Shown here piece by piece: positions 55,502 to 63,322 of a DNA stretch of 64,000 bases (within the stretch, counting starts at the first letter, position 1; every line of letters begins with the position of its first letter). The notes beneath the pieces are model-generated. The model saw nothing but the letters and a program-made list of their open reading frames with translations, did no database searches and was not told the DNA's origin. Source of the stretch: JALSNL01 sp036479585. GTDB taxonomy: Bacteria > Bacteroidota > Ignavibacteria > Ignavibacteriales > Melioribacteraceae. The translations under genes and the position numbers were made by a program. The stretch spans positions 1,550,001-1,614,000 of the forward strand of contig OZ245062.1 in NCBI GenBank assembly GCA_965224785.1, read 5' to 3'.

Positions 55502-55791
55502 TATTCACCTTAACTAATTATATAATTTATAAACATCAAAATATAAAAAGAATAATATAATATTATGCTTCATATCACAAGAGTTATAGCAGACTTGATT
55601 ATCATGTACTAAAATATTACATGTCCAAATATTTTTGTTGACATTTAAACATTCTTGTTTATTTCATTTAAATGTGATTATACTTTTTTATTTTATTATT
55701 CAGAATGTGACTAAGACCACAATTAAATCTCATATTAGTACTTACTTTGTAATAATAAAATAAATCCATTAAAATAACTACAAGAGGTTTT

Positions 55792-57033
55792 ATGAAAAAG
55801 GTTACATTAATTTTACTAGCATTAGTAATTTCTGTTTCTGCTCAAACAGATTTAGACTTAGGTGATATTGCTTTCACTGGTTATCAGTCTGAGGGGGATG
55901 ATAAATTTGCATTTGTTTTACTAAAAGATATTGTTAGTGGAACTCAAATAACTTTTACTGATAGAGGTTGGCTTGCAGCGGGAGGTTTTCATCAAACAGA
56001 ATTAGAAAATACAATTGTTTGGGAAGCTACAGCAGATATGCAGTTTGGTACGCAAGTAGTAATTGCAAGTGCTATTACACTTCAAGCATCTGAAGGTAAT
56101 GTAAGTGGAGATACTTTTGGTTTGTCTTCTGGTGGTGATCAACTATTTGCTTTTCAAGGAACTCTTCCAACGCAAAGCAACCAAAGTAATTTTCTTGCAG
56201 CCATTCAAATGAATGGAAGTTGGGATGATGATGCTACTAAAAAGAAATCTGCAAAACCATCTATTTTTACTGATGGGGAAAATTCACTTTTTATAGATCC
56301 GGAAGTTAATAATGCAGTTTATGATTGTTCAACTAAAAATTCAGATCCAAGTATTTTAAGATTAGCAGTTAATAATTCTTCAAACTGGCTTGTCTCAGAT
56401 AATATCGAAGCACTTCAATTAGACATTCCATACTGTACTGACCCATTGCCAGTTGAGGTAACAACATTTACAATAAGTACACAAAATAATTCTATTGAAC
56501 TGAAATGGGAAACAGCAACAGAAGTAAATAATTATGGGTTTGAAATTCAAAGGCAGATTCAAGTATCAAGTATTGAGAATCAAGACAAACACCAAAGCTG
56601 GAAAAACCTTAGCTTTGTGGAAGGAAATGGAAATAGTAATTCTTCCAAATTCTATAACTATATAGATAAGACAATTAGTTCAGGTAAGTACAGTTATAGA
56701 TTAAAACAAATTGATATTGATGGCTCGTTTGAATATTCTGATATTGTTGAAGTAGATTTAGGTTTACCGAATGAGTTTTTGCTTTCTCAAAATTATCCAA
56801 ACCCGTTTAACCCAACTTCTAGTATTCAATTTAGTTTACCAAGAGGAACAAATGTCAGACTACTTGTGTACAATTTAATTGGTAAGCAAGTTGCTGAGTT
56901 AGTTAATCAAAATATGAATGCAGGAAATCACAAAATTACTTTTGATGCCTCCGCACTTTCAAGTGGCATTTATTACTACAAACTTATTAGTGGTGAATAT
57001 ATTTCGACAAAAAAAATGATTTTGTTAAAATAG
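55792..57033 (+). CDS. secreted protein with Fn3-like and sorting domains
   Basis: 413 residues after an AAGAGG ribosome binding site. Signal peptide (TLILLALVISVSAQ), an N-terminal beta domain seen in secreted Bacteroidota proteins (LGDIAFTGYQSEGDDKFAFVLLKDI...FTDRGWLAAGGF), a fibronectin III-like region (IELKWETATEVNNYGFEIQR, YSYRLKQIDIDGSFEYS) and a sorting domain (FLLSQNYPNPFNPTSSIQFSLP...SGIYYYKLISGEY). Function unknown; export and surface attachment inferred. The 290-base gap upstream shows no gene. Confidence 0.8.
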   Translation: MKKVTLILLALVISVSAQTDLDLGDIAFTGYQSEGDDKFAFVLLKDIVSGTQITFTDRGWLAAGGFHQTELENTIVWEATADMQFGTQVVIASAITLQASEGNVSGDTFGLSSGGDQLFAFQGTLPTQSNQSNFLAAIQMNGSWDDDATKKKSAKPSIFTDGENSLFIDPEVNNAVYDCSTKNSDPSILRLAVNNSSNWLVSDNIEALQLDIPYCTDPLPVEVTTFTISTQNNSIELKWETATEVNNYGFEIQRQIQVSSIENQDKHQSWKNLSFVEGNGNSNSSKFYNYIDKTISSGKYSYRLKQIDIDGSFEYSDIVEVDLGLPNEFLLSQNYPNPFNPTSSIQFSLPRGTNVRLLVYNLIGKQVAELVNQNMNAGNHKITFDASALSSGIYYYKLISGEYISTKKMILLK

Positions 57034-57223
57034 TATTATCTTGCTAATTTTTTGTTTATAAACATTTATAATTTAAACTTGTTTTATTTAAATAATAATT
57101 GTTAAATTAGTTTCACGTACTAGGGATACTTACTATTCTACCCCTATAGTACTTGCAATCTCGGCACTCTAGTGCTATGAGAATCACGAAATTACTTTTC
57201 TAAACAAAAAAAGGAGATACAAC

Positions 57224-57535
57224 ATGGAAGGCATATTACCTATCATTATAAATTTAATTAGTGGCGCTGGTGGCGGTACTTTAGCAGGAAAGTTATTAAA
57301 GAATTTTAGTCTTGGTGGAATTGGAAATGCACTAGTAGGCATACTTGGTGGTGGTATTGGTGGACAAGCATTAAGTGCTTTAGGTTTATTAGGAGGTGGC
57401 GGAGACGCTATGTCAGCTGGTGGTGGAATGGACATAGGCAGTATTCTTGGAAGTGTAGTTGGTTCTGGAATAGGTGGTAGTGTTCTTATGGTTGTTATTG
57501 GTTTTATAAAAAAAATGATTTCCGGAAACAAATAG
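57224..57535 (+). CDS. small glycine-rich membrane protein
   Basis: 103 residues with about 30% glycine and few charged residues. Starts MEGILPIIINLISGAGGG; glycine-zipper-like stretches (GNALVGILGGGIGGQALSALG, GSVVGSGIGGSVLMVVIGFI) suggest tightly packed helices in a membrane, ending in a lysine-rich tail (KKMISGNK). I do not recognise a named family. It has its own ribosome binding site (AAAAGGAGATAC) and terminator, so it is a discrete unit. Confidence 0.65.
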   Translation: MEGILPIIINLISGAGGGTLAGKLLKNFSLGGIGNALVGILGGGIGGQALSALGLLGGGGDAMSAGGGMDIGSILGSVVGSGIGGSVLMVVIGFIKKMISGNK

Positions 57536-57570
57536 TAAAATAATTAACGTCAGTTAATGAATGCAAATTA

Positions 57571-57605
57571 AAGATGCTATCTAATTTTAGGTAGCATCTT
57601 TTTTA
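57571..57605. terminator. bidirectional terminator between the glycine-rich gene and purE
   Basis: AAGATGCTATC pairs with GGTAGCATCTT around TAATTTTA, with T-runs on the plus side and A-run equivalents on the minus. It separates convergent genes. Confidence 0.85.
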
Positions 57606-57608
57606 TAT

Positions 57609-58103
57609 CTAATCCATATTTATCTTTTCATTTTTCTTCATAGATGCTTCTGCCATATCAATTTTATATTGTACAAATTTCTTTTTATAGTTGTCATCAC
57701 TTGTAGCTAAAATTTGAACTGCTAACAAAGCAGCATTTTTTGCTCCACCAATTGTAACTGTAGCTACTGGAATTCCTGGAGGCATTTGTACAATAGAAAG
57801 AAGTGAATCCATTCCATCTTGAAAACTTGATTTCATTGGAACGCCAATAACCGGAAGAATTGTTTGTCCTGCAGTTACTCCTGGTAAATGTGCTGCCATT
57901 CCTGCAGCTGCAATAATTACTTTCAATCCCCTATCGGAAGCTGTCCTTGAATATTCAGAATGCTCTTCTGGTGTTCTATGTGCTGAAAGTATTTTAACTT
58001 CAAACGGTAAATCAAATTCTTTTAATACAGTAAATGCTTTTTCCATTACTGGCAAATCTGAATCACTTCCCATTATAATTCCTACAACTGGATTGCTTTG
58101 CAT
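57609..58103 (-). CDS. purE: N5-carboxyaminoimidazole ribonucleotide mutase PurE
   Basis: 164 residues, the class I PurE length. It isomerises N5-CAIR to CAIR in purine synthesis. Motifs: GIIMGSDSDLPVMEKA at the N-terminus, ILSAHRTPEEHSEY with the catalytic His, IAAAGMAAHLPGVTAGQT and PVIGVPMKSSFQDGMDSLLSIVQMPPGIPVATV. It stands alone, far from purF in this window. Confidence 0.97.
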   Translation of the reverse strand: MQSNPVVGIIMGSDSDLPVMEKAFTVLKEFDLPFEVKILSAHRTPEEHSEYSRTASDRGLKVIIAAAGMAAHLPGVTAGQTILPVIGVPMKSSFQDGMDSLLSIVQMPPGIPVATVTIGGAKNAALLAVQILATSDDNYKKKFVQYKIDMAEASMKKNEKINMD

Positions 58104-58309
58104 TTTATTCCTTAAGTCTTTTTAATAAAAGAATAAAAATATATAAATATTTAATAAAAAGATTCGATGATTTATAGAATAATAATGAATAATAATCAAT
58201 TTAAAGTGATTTTAGCAAATGCAAAAGAATATGATACAAAACACAAATCTGTTTATTCTTTTCAATTATTTGTATTCATAAATTTTTTAACAAATTAAAG
58301 GAGAGTAAA

Positions 58310-59236
58310 ATGAAACAACTTATTTTTACAGTTTTATTAAGTTTTATGTTAGTTGGAATGCTAGTAGCACAACCACACAAAATTACATATACATTCTCAA
58401 TAGAGAAATGTAGTGATTTTACAGAGATGGATTTGTTTGGCGGAGTTATGAATGAAGGTGACTCTTTCATACTTGAAAGTGCTACAATACCTTCAGAAGA
58501 ATCACAAATGCAATTCTTTTATAATTTATTAGTAGGCTCAGAATGTGGGTTACCATTAGCAAGTTTAAAAGAAGATATCAATCTGCATATAATACTTAAG
58601 GGTGTTTGCGATTTGGATATTAATAATTTGCCAAAAGATAAAAACTTGATAGATTTGCTATCTTTCGATTTTGAAATTACTGGTGCTAACAGTGGTATGC
58701 ACACAAAAGATGATGTTTATAATTTTGAAAATGGAAAAGAATTCTATATCAAAGTGTTAATGACCAAAATTGCTCCTTTCTTAGCTTTTCTTTCATATTC
58801 TGTTGATGACTTTACACCTTATTTTATAAAACCAAATAAAGATGTTGATTTTGCCGGAATTAGAAAAGAAAATGATGCACAACATTTCTCAATTTTTGCA
58901 AGTCATTTTTCAACAATCGGTGTTGGTATTCAAAAAGATGTAACTGGAGTTGAAGAAGAAAGTTTAGTTTCATCTGAATTTAGTTTAGCACAAAACTATC
59001 CTAATCCTTTTAACCCAAGCACAAAAATTAGTTACAATTTACCAAGCAAAGGGTTTACAAAGCTAGCTATATACAATGCAATTGGTAAAGAAGTACAAAT
59101 TATTTTTAATGAAACTCAAAAAGCTGGTTTACATAGTGTGGATTTTAATGCTTCAAATCTTCCATCTGGAATGTACTTTTACACACTTACTTCAGGTAGT
59201 TTTACTCAAACAAACAAAATGATTTTAATGAAGTAG
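58310..59236 (+). CDS. secreted protein with unrecognised domain and sorting domain (copy 1)
   Basis: 308 residues: signal peptide (FTVLLSFMLVGMLVAQ), a domain of about 190 residues with no family I recognise (ITYTFSIEKCSDFTEMDLFGG...GLPLASLKEDINLHIILKGVC...VDFAGIRKENDAQHFSIFASHF), and a sorting domain (FSLAQNYPNPFNPSTKISYNLP...SGMYFYTLTSG). The central domain is shared with the next gene. AAAGGAGAG precedes the ATG; a terminator hairpin follows the stop. Confidence 0.8.
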   Translation: MKQLIFTVLLSFMLVGMLVAQPHKITYTFSIEKCSDFTEMDLFGGVMNEGDSFILESATIPSEESQMQFFYNLLVGSECGLPLASLKEDINLHIILKGVCDLDINNLPKDKNLIDLLSFDFEITGANSGMHTKDDVYNFENGKEFYIKVLMTKIAPFLAFLSYSVDDFTPYFIKPNKDVDFAGIRKENDAQHFSIFASHFSTIGVGIQKDVTGVEEESLVSSEFSLAQNYPNPFNPSTKISYNLPSKGFTKLAIYNAIGKEVQIIFNETQKAGLHSVDFNASNLPSGMYFYTLTSGSFTQTNKMILMK

Positions 59237-59265
59237 TTATTTAATATTATATATAGATTTTTACT

Positions 59266-59303
59266 AATCCCTTTGGAAGAATATTTCAAAGGGATTTTTT
59301 TTT
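59266..59303 (+). terminator. intrinsic terminator, AATCCCTTTG hairpin (copy 1)
   Basis: ATCCCTTTG pairs with CAAAGGGAT across an 11-base loop, followed by at least eight T. Copy 2 follows the next gene. Confidence 0.9.
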
Positions 59304-59314
59304 GAGTTGTACAA

Positions 59315-59341
59315 TATCAAGAAATGGTTCTTGACATCCAT
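59315..59341. repeat. palindromic repeat, TCAAGAA-ATGG-TTCTTGACA type, short form
   Basis: TATCAAGAAATGGTTCTTGA then CATCCAT. The flank GTACAAT and the tail CATCCAT recur in the copy at 61335. The 355-base gap 59237-59591 also contains the terminator and a possible promoter but no gene. Confidence 0.7.
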
Positions 59342-59472
59342 AATTTCATTTTTGCACAACTTCCCTTTCTGTAAACCTCTTAAATATTATTAGATAAAAC
59401 CTTTTAATAGAATCTATTAAGATCTGTTTCAGTTTATTTATATTTATAAAAAATATATGATGTGAATCACAA

Positions 59473-59499
59473 TTTGAGAAACTAGAAACTATATATTTG
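59473..59499 (+). promoter_or_regulatory. possible Bacteroidota-type promoter for the receptor-L-like gene
   Basis: TATATTTG (59492-59499) fits the TAnnTTTG -7 element, with a TTTG 15 bases before it. The gap is shorter than usual and no transcript start is known, so this is weak. Confidence 0.25.
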
Positions 59500-59591
59500 G
59501 TTCATAAATATAAACCAAGATGATTCATATTTATATGTCATTATATAGGATATTCAATCGTATATTTTTTAATCATAAAAAAGGAGTAAAC

Positions 59592-61067
59592 ATGAAGTAC
59601 CGTAAAACTTTTTCAAATATAATTATGGGCTGCTTTTTAAGCATTCTATTAGTCTCACAAAGTTTTGGACAAACCTTTACTGGGGATCTCTTAATTACTA
59701 CGCAGGCAGAAATAAATTCTTTTAACTATACAAAAGTTACTGGTGAGCTTTTTATTTTTGGTACAGATATTACTGACTTAACACCTTTGAGCTCATTAAC
59801 AAAAGTTGGATGCATTGGCATAAAAGGAACTGGATTAACAAATTTTGATGGATTGCAAAACCTTATAACAGTTGTTGGGTGTGAACCCCCTCCGGATGCA
59901 AGTTCTTTGCAAAAATTCGTACCTCAATTAAGAGGAGTTAGAATTGTAACTAATTTATTCTTAGAAAGTCTAGAAGGATTAAATAATTTAATGGCTTGTG
60001 GCGGAGATTTTTTTGTATCAAAAAATAAACTACTAACTGAATTTTGTCCTATTTTCACATTGCTAAGCACTATGCCATCTTCTACTCCTACACTTCAAGG
60101 TTTGATTGGTGAGTATGTAGTACATAGTAATCTAAATAATCCAACACAAAAAGAAGTTATTGATGCTGGTGCTTGTATGCAAGATCCAGATCCAACAGTA
60201 CGAGTAATTAAATACAAAGTTACTTTGCCAGATTGTAAAAATCCTAAAACACCTTTAGTTGTTTGCGAAGGTCAATTTAACGAAGGTGGAAGTTTCACAT
60301 TCCCGGATACACAACTTCCAACGCAATATGCAGCTTACCAACAATTTTATAATGCATTTGCAAATGCAGAGTTCGGAGTTCCAGTTGGCGCATTGAAGGA
60401 AGATGTAAAAATTGTTATTGATTTAAAAGGAATATGTGAAGGTGGTTTGATTGATAACCCTGACACAAAAAAAATAATTGAACTATTCTTTTTAAGTGTT
60501 GAAATTATTGGCGACAATTCAGGTTCACACAGTCCATTAGAATACTATTGGTTTGAAAATAAAAAAGAAGCTTATCTTAAAATGAAGTTAGATAATATTC
60601 AACCATTAGCAGAATTCATAAATTTTGACACAAATTTACTTATGCCATTTTTTACTGTTAATGGATTAAATCCAGACTTTAATGGCATTAGAAAAGAAAC
60701 TGATGATATGTATTTCACAATTTATGCGAAACATTTTTCTGAAGTTAGACTTGGTGTAGTTAATTCTATTACTGATGTAAGTAGTAACAACTTAGAATTG
60801 CCAACTGCTTATGACTTAGCACAAAACTATCCTAATCCGTTTAATCCATCAACTTCTATTAGTTTCTCAATTCCTACAGAGGGTTTTGTTACACTAAGCA
60901 TTTTTGATGTGTTAGGAAATGAAGTTGCAGTTTTAGAAAATGGATACAAAGCAATTGGTAACTATTCATATTCTTTTGATGCAAGTAATTTAACTAGTGG
61001 AATTTATTTCTATACAATACAAGTTAATAGCTTTGTTCAAACTAAGAAAATGTTATTGATGAAATAG
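59592..61067 (+). CDS. secreted protein with receptor-L-like region, unrecognised domain and sorting domain (copy 2)
   Basis: 491 residues from the ATG at 59592, which follows AAAGGAG; the open extension before it is not needed. Signal peptide (FSNIIMGCFLSILLVSQSFGQ), a leucine-rich/receptor L-type region (ITDLTPLSSLTKVGCIGIKGTGLTNFDGLQNL, SLEGLNNLMACGGDFFVS), then the same 190-residue domain as the previous gene (GVPVGALKEDVKIVIDLKGIC, DFNGIRKETDDMYFTIYAKHF) and a sorting domain (YDLAQNYPNPFNPSTSISFSIP). The two genes form a tandem pair with matched terminators. Confidence 0.8.
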   Translation: MKYRKTFSNIIMGCFLSILLVSQSFGQTFTGDLLITTQAEINSFNYTKVTGELFIFGTDITDLTPLSSLTKVGCIGIKGTGLTNFDGLQNLITVVGCEPPPDASSLQKFVPQLRGVRIVTNLFLESLEGLNNLMACGGDFFVSKNKLLTEFCPIFTLLSTMPSSTPTLQGLIGEYVVHSNLNNPTQKEVIDAGACMQDPDPTVRVIKYKVTLPDCKNPKTPLVVCEGQFNEGGSFTFPDTQLPTQYAAYQQFYNAFANAEFGVPVGALKEDVKIVIDLKGICEGGLIDNPDTKKIIELFFLSVEIIGDNSGSHSPLEYYWFENKKEAYLKMKLDNIQPLAEFINFDTNLLMPFFTVNGLNPDFNGIRKETDDMYFTIYAKHFSEVRLGVVNSITDVSSNNLELPTAYDLAQNYPNPFNPSTSISFSIPTEGFVTLSIFDVLGNEVAVLENGYKAIGNYSYSFDASNLTSGIYFYTIQVNSFVQTKKMLLMK

Positions 61068-61097
61068 TAAAATTAGATTTAACATACACTTTATTAA

Positions 61098-61135
61098 AAA
61101 TCCCTTTGGAATAATTTTTCAAAGGGATTTTTTTT
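61098..61135 (+). terminator. intrinsic terminator, AATCCCTTTG hairpin (copy 2)
   Basis: AAATCCCTTTG pairs with CAAAGGGATTT, followed by T-rich sequence. It is nearly identical to the hairpin at 59266. Confidence 0.88.
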
Positions 61136-61259
61136 AGTTAGTAAACTAAACCCAAATTGGTTCTCTGATTATTTTATTAATTAAAACTCACTTTTATCCT
61201 CTCTTTAGTAATAAGAGGAATAAAAGTTAATCATAAAACTAATTTAGTTTTAGTTATAA

Positions 61260-61307
61260 TGTCAAGAAATGGCTTGTCTCTGCTGTCAGACGGATTCTTG
61301 AGATCTG
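61260..61307. repeat. palindromic repeat, TGTCAAGAA...TTCTTGA type, long form
   Basis: TGTCAAGAAATGG, a 22-base insert CTTGTCTCTGC...CAGACGGA, then TTCTTGAGATC. It lies in the 379-base gap (61068-61446) upstream of the dipeptidase gene. Confidence 0.6.
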
Positions 61308-61334
61308 TGTAAGAGTTTCCCCCAAATAGTACAA

Positions 61335-61361
61335 TGTCAAGAAATGGTTCTTGACATCCAT
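61335..61361. repeat. palindromic repeat, TGTCAAGAA-ATGG-TTCTTGACA, short form
   Basis: A perfect nine-base inverted repeat with ATGG loop, preceded by GTACAA and followed by TCCAT; nearly identical over 33 bases to the copy at 59315. Confidence 0.7.
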
Positions 61362-61446
61362 GTGAGAAGTGTTTCTTGACTTAAGTAAAACTGATTTGTA
61401 AGTTTCATTATATTAAAGAATTTTTCAATTGGATATAGGATATTCC

Positions 61447-63087
61447 ATGAATGAACTTACTTCTCAAACACTAAAACATTATTTATTCCCACTTCCCTTT
61501 TTTGTTATTATTTTATTATTCCTTTCAACTTTAACTATTAAAAGTCAAGATAAAAAGGAAGCTATTGAATGGCCGGATGGACGACCTGACGAATGCACAA
61601 CTATAACAGTAGGAAGTAAAGCAACTTTTGATGGCTCTGTTATGACTTCGCATACGGATGATAGCCACAGAACAAGAACTTGGATTGACATTGTTCCAGC
61701 AAAAACTTACAAAAAGAACAGTACTGTAACAATGGTTAAGCGAGTAAAAAATGATTCGCTTCCAATGCCAGCTTACAAACACATTCCCGTTGGGAGCATA
61801 CCACAAGTAGAAAAAACTTATGGATTTATAAACTCTGCTTACCCTTGCATAAATGAGAAACAATTAGCAATTGGCGAATCTACTTTTGGTGGAAGAGAAG
61901 AGTTGCATTCCGAAAAAGGATTGATTGATTGCCAACAATTAGTACAACTTATGCTGGAGCGATGCACAACTGCTAGAGAAGCAATACAACTTGCGGATGA
62001 ACTTACTACAAAATATGGTTGGAATGACTACGGCGAATGCCTAACTATAGCGGACAAAAAAGAAGTTTGGATGTTTGAAATTGTTGGCCCCGGTAGCGGT
62101 AATCTTGGTTCGGTTTGGGTAGCACAACGCGTACCCGACGAACATATTTCTGTTAATGCAAATGCAAGTAGAGTTAGAGAAATTGATATAAAGAATAGTG
62201 ATATGTTTCTTGCTTCAAAAAATATTTTCCAAGTAGCAAAAGATAGTTCTTGGTGGAAACCAAGTATGGGAGCATTTCAGTTTAACTATGCTTATGATCC
62301 CAGAGGTCGTCAATCTTTTGCATCGCGAAGAAGAGAATGGAGAGTTTTAAGTTTAGCTGCTCCCTCTTTAGGTTTGCATCCAGAAGCTGAAAATTTCCCT
62401 TTTTCTGTTAAGCCCGATTCAGTAATTACTTTGCAAAAAATGGTTGACTTTTTTCAAGATTATTATGAAGGGACTGATTACAATTTTGTAAAAAATATTA
62501 CTTCTACTGATAAAGATGGCAAGACAGTAATCTCTCCAATGGCAAATCCGTTTATGCCTTATGATATGAATAAGGTCTTTAACATCAATGGTGGCTGGGG
62601 TTGGCGTGGAGAAAGGACAATTGCACGTTGGTACACAATATATGCTACAATTATACAATCGCGTAGTTGGTTGCCCGATGAAATAGGTGGAGTTGTTTGG
62701 CTTGCTTGGGATAATGTTGCAACTTCAATTTATTCTCCAATCTATTGTAATACAACTAAACTTCATAATTCTTCTACTGCTCCCGGACGTGTAAATGGTT
62801 TTTCAAGAGAATCTGCATGGTGGGCTTTTAATAGACTTGGAACTCTTACGGCACAACGCTGGGGAGATATGAGAGTTGATGTTACAAAGGTTTGGAGCAA
62901 ATGGCAAACTGAACTTTTTGCAAATCAAGCTAGGATTGAAAAAGAAGCTTTGGCTTTACATAAATCTAATCCGGAACAAGCTAGTAAGTTTCTTACTAAT
63001 TATAGTAATAAGTGGAGTGATAAAATATTCAAGAAAGCTTGGAAGCTTGGAGATGACCTTTGGACTAAGTATGATGAGTTGTTTTGA
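61447..63087 (+). CDS. C69-family (U34) dipeptidase, exported
   Basis: 546 residues from the ATG at 61447. A signal-type segment (FFVIILLFLSTLTIKSQ) precedes the Ntn-hydrolase nucleophile, Cys50 in DECTTITVGSKATFDGSVM, which would become N-terminal on self-cleavage. HTDDSHRTR, AIGESTFGGREEL and WMFEIVGPGSGNLGSVWVAQRVPDEH follow the dipeptidase-D pattern. Predicted to hydrolyse dipeptides in the periplasm or outside. It lacks a sorting domain. Palindromic repeats of one family flank it on both sides. Confidence 0.9.
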   Translation: MNELTSQTLKHYLFPLPFFVIILLFLSTLTIKSQDKKEAIEWPDGRPDECTTITVGSKATFDGSVMTSHTDDSHRTRTWIDIVPAKTYKKNSTVTMVKRVKNDSLPMPAYKHIPVGSIPQVEKTYGFINSAYPCINEKQLAIGESTFGGREELHSEKGLIDCQQLVQLMLERCTTAREAIQLADELTTKYGWNDYGECLTIADKKEVWMFEIVGPGSGNLGSVWVAQRVPDEHISVNANASRVREIDIKNSDMFLASKNIFQVAKDSSWWKPSMGAFQFNYAYDPRGRQSFASRRREWRVLSLAAPSLGLHPEAENFPFSVKPDSVITLQKMVDFFQDYYEGTDYNFVKNITSTDKDGKTVISPMANPFMPYDMNKVFNINGGWGWRGERTIARWYTIYATIIQSRSWLPDEIGGVVWLAWDNVATSIYSPIYCNTTKLHNSSTAPGRVNGFSRESAWWAFNRLGTLTAQRWGDMRVDVTKVWSKWQTELFANQARIEKEALALHKSNPEQASKFLTNYSNKWSDKIFKKAWKLGDDLWTKYDELF

Positions 63088-63118
63088 CTTGCCAATTGTT
63101 TTATTAGTTAAAGCTAAT

Positions 63119-63167
63119 TGTCAAGAAATGGCTTGCCTCGGCGAACAGACGGGTTCTTGACATCCAT
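63119..63167. repeat. palindromic repeat, TGTCAAGAA...TTCTTGACA type, long form, near the integrase
   Basis: TGTCAAGAAATGG, a 22-base insert (CTTGCCTCGGCGAACAGACGGG shape), then TTCTTGACATCCAT. It lies 32 bases after the dipeptidase stop and about 155 bases from the integrase stop. The rest of 63088-63322 shows no gene. Confidence 0.65.
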
Positions 63168-63322
63168 AAAAATGGAATAATAATTTTTAAATTGTAAATA
63201 AAAAGATTTTCGATTGAAGATTTACGATTGTCGATTTTTGATGTAAAAACAATTTATGTAAAAATCAGTATTCTATTTTTGTTGCATGATAAACTCACCT
63301 TTAGAACTATTTAATGGGAGTA

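Noticed and set aside
59462..59472. CRP-like site TGTGAATCACA
   Set aside because: The half sites are separated by one base, not the six of a CRP operator.
61068..63322. Palindromes near the integrase as possible attC sites
   Set aside because: They lack the RYYYAAC and GTTRRRY outer boxes and sit on the 3' side of the integrase; the expected side is past 64000.
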